A stretch of 42,309 nucleotides of DNA, from positions 1 through 42,309 of the forward strand of contig WNDP01000020.1 of assembly GCA_009912575.1 (NCBI GenBank), written 5' to 3'. The position numbers and the translations under genes are program-made. This document shows, piece by piece, positions 40,838 through 42,309 of the stretch; within the stretch, counting starts at the first letter, position 1, and each line of letters opens with the position of its first letter. Under the pieces are notes generated by a model. The model was not told where the DNA came from and did no database searches. It saw nothing but the letters and a program-made list of their open reading frames with translations. Origin of the DNA: Acinetobacter bereziniae (GTDB lineage: Bacteria > Pseudomonadota > Gammaproteobacteria > Pseudomonadales > Moraxellaceae).

Positions 40838-42309
40838 TTAAAAACTTGATGGAAACCATTGAGAACTCGGAGGTACATTTAAATAACTTGGATTTTCTTT
40901 TTGATATCTCTCTCCAAGCTCTTGTAACCTCTTCATTTCTTCATCTCTTTTTTTCTTACAATCGCCTTCACACTTAGTCTCAATTCTACAGTCTTCAAAT
41001 TGTTGTGATGTTACTTTTGATACTCCTAAAACATATCCTGCAGATGCAGTGTATCCTCTTGAGAAAAAAGTAAATACACCTTGTGAAAGCGCTGTTCCTA
41101 ATTCAGTTTTTCCTATTGCTATTCCTTTAATAAAACTAACTCCAGCAGAAACTTCTGACCAAGTCCCATTAAATACTCCAGGATCAACTGTTTTTTTACC
41201 ATCTTCAAATGATACGCTTTCAGAGCCAACCGCCCCAACCGCTAAACCTTTTCCTTCAGTACCTCCAGTAGCATAAACAACAATTCTAGCTCTACGTCCA
41301 TTTACACACTCACTTCGGAGTTCATATCTCACACCTGATACAGGCCCACCTGAAACTTGATAAGAAGAACCACTCCATTCAACTAGCCCCAAAGGATCTA
41401 TTAGTTGTTGAGGATTTCTAACATATTTAAATAAATTAAACCCACCATTTAATCCAATCGGATCTTTACTCACATACCTTGCACTATACGGCTCGTAATA
41501 ACGATAACGGTTATAGTGTAAACCTGTTTCTTTATCGTAATATTGTCCCTGAAAACGGATATTACTATAACCGAATGGATTGTCTTTTTCGGTTGCCTTA
41601 ATCTCTAAAGCCGTACCCCATGTGTCCTGTTTGATTTCCCAAATACATTCACCTAACTCATTGCTTAAGGTTTGCGGTGTTCCCACTTGGTCACAGTGAT
41701 AAAACGCAACTCGTTCCAATTCAGCTTTGTTCTTTCGGGTTTCTGTTTTCCATACTGGGTCTTTATAAATCGAATAAGGGACATCTTGGAACTGACGATA
41801 ATCAGGTGTTTCTATCAGTTGAATAAAACGGGTATAGCCTGTTTGTAATAACGGTACAAAGCTGTTCGGTTCATAAACATAATGTTTGGTGTAGTCTTGT
41901 TTGTTGAGTTGATTGGAGTTGGTTTTGTATGACTCCCAAATCATCAAGTCACCATCCCAACCAAATAAGGTTAGACTATCCTCAGTGGTATTTTTCTTAA
42001 ATAATCGACGTCCAAATACATCATAACCATAGTTTGTGATTTGACCATTGTGATCGCTTTGAATCAAACGATTAAGGTTATCCCAAGTCAGCTTTAATGT
42101 TTGACCTGATTGCGTGGTTTCAATCACATTGCCTTGCGCATCATATTTGTAGTGCTTGCCTTGATATTGGGTGATCAGGTTATTTTTAACTTGTAACGTT
42201 TGTGTCGCAATCGGGTCGATCAAGTTCCCCGCAGGATCAAAACTAAAGCTTTCAGAACTATACGGGTTTTGCGCTTTAATTAAGCGCCCAATTGGGTCGT
42301 CTTGGTAAT
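40838..42309 (-). CDS. Rhs/YD-repeat protein, C-terminal part (runs off the right edge)
   Basis: The frame is open to the window edge (in phase, YQDDPIGRLIKAQNPY is encoded next to it), so the start is outside. It contains YD repeats (KYDAQGNVIETTQSGQT, NYGYDVFGRRLF), the Rhs core (FQGQYYDKETGLHYNRYRYY, SKDPIGLNGGFNLFKYVRNP and LIDPLGL), and a 181-residue variable tip. The tip is Gly/Ser/Val-rich in its first 125 residues and ends in a charged, Cys-containing tail (DCRIETKCEGDCKKKRDEEM). I cannot assign a toxin class. Unlike the first Rhs locus, the downstream gene encodes a lipoprotein. Confidence 0.88.
   Translation of the reverse strand, partial: YQDDPIGRLIKAQNPYSSESFSFDPAGNLIDPIATQTLQVKNNLITQYQGKHYKYDAQGNVIETTQSGQTLKLTWDNLNRLIQSDHNGQITNYGYDVFGRRLFKKNTTEDSLTLFGWDGDLMIWESYKTNSNQLNKQDYTKHYVYEPNSFVPLLQTGYTRFIQLIETPDYRQFQDVPYSIYKDPVWKTETRKNKAELERVAFYHCDQVGTPQTLSNELGECIWEIKQDTWGTALEIKATEKDNPFGYSNIRFQGQYYDKETGLHYNRYRYYEPYSARYVSKDPIGLNGGFNLFKYVRNPQQLIDPLGLVEWSGSSYQVSGGPVSGVRYELRSECVNGRRARIVVYATGGTEGKGLAVGAVGSESVSFEDGKKTVDPGVFNGTWSEVSAGVSFIKGIAIGKTELGTALSQGVFTFFSRGYTASAGYVLGVSKVTSQQFEDCRIETKCEGDCKKKRDEEMKRLQELGERYQKENPSYLNVPPSSQWFPSSF

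Overview
This AT-rich window looks like an Acinetobacter-type gammaproteobacterial chromosome. The reasons are the catabolic gene content, the many TonB receptors, degenerate IS5/IS3 relics and Rhs loci. This is inferred from gene content only: there is no rRNA or tRNA to confirm it, and I see no CRISPR array. Much of the window looks accessory, with separate functional islands divided by IS scars.

Layout. (1) 1-9.2 kb: a complete-looking non-phosphorylating L-fucose pathway on the minus strand. In transcription order it holds a 2-keto-3-deoxy-L-fuconate dehydrogenase (broken by two frameshifts), a diketo-deoxy-fuconate hydrolase (FAH family), L-fuconate dehydratase, L-fuconolactonase, L-fucose dehydrogenase, a mutarotase, a FucP permease and an OprB-type porin. 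A GntR/FCD regulator is divergent from it across a perfect 38-bp palindrome. Expected end products are pyruvate and L-lactate. (2) 9.2-10.1 kb: an IS3 transposase stump abutting a truncated unknown gene. (3) 10.3-14.8 kb: a Sec-signal Rhs/YD-repeat protein split by a 5-bp duplication, with a small ATGA-overlapping gene that is probably its immunity gene and a near-consensus Fur box just upstream. (4) 14.8-16.3 kb: an IS5 relic and an orphan 5' fragment of dusA with its promoter, which resembles an integrative-element junction. (5) 16.3-26.8 kb: a probable metal-uptake region. On the plus strand are a frameshifted DUF1624-type membrane acyltransferase, a TonB receptor and a PepSY protein with a His-rich loop. 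Converging on the minus strand are a His-rich DUF2946-type protein, two TonB receptors and an NlpE-like lipoprotein. Zur-like palindromes precede the acyltransferase and the first receptor. (6) 26.9-33.1 kb: allophanate hydrolase, urea carboxylase and a GntR/FCD regulator in one operon, giving ATP-dependent urea use. (7) 33.3-34.1 kb: another IS5 relic. (8) 34.2-37.7 kb: a TonB siderophore receptor behind a perfect 7-1-7 Fur box, then a secreted siderophore-type esterase. (9) 38.0-39.3 kb: an MHS-family MFS transporter. (10) 39.8-42.3 kb: an IS5 (ISL2-like) stump, a Sel1-repeat lipoprotein and the C-terminal part of a second Rhs protein running off the window.

Two themes recur. First, several genes carry small indels (two in the fuconate SDR, one in the acyltransferase, one in the Rhs gene). 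These are either recent decay, slippage switching or sequencing error. Second, metal-regulator sites (Fur and Zur-like) control not only receptors but apparently also an Rhs toxin gene.
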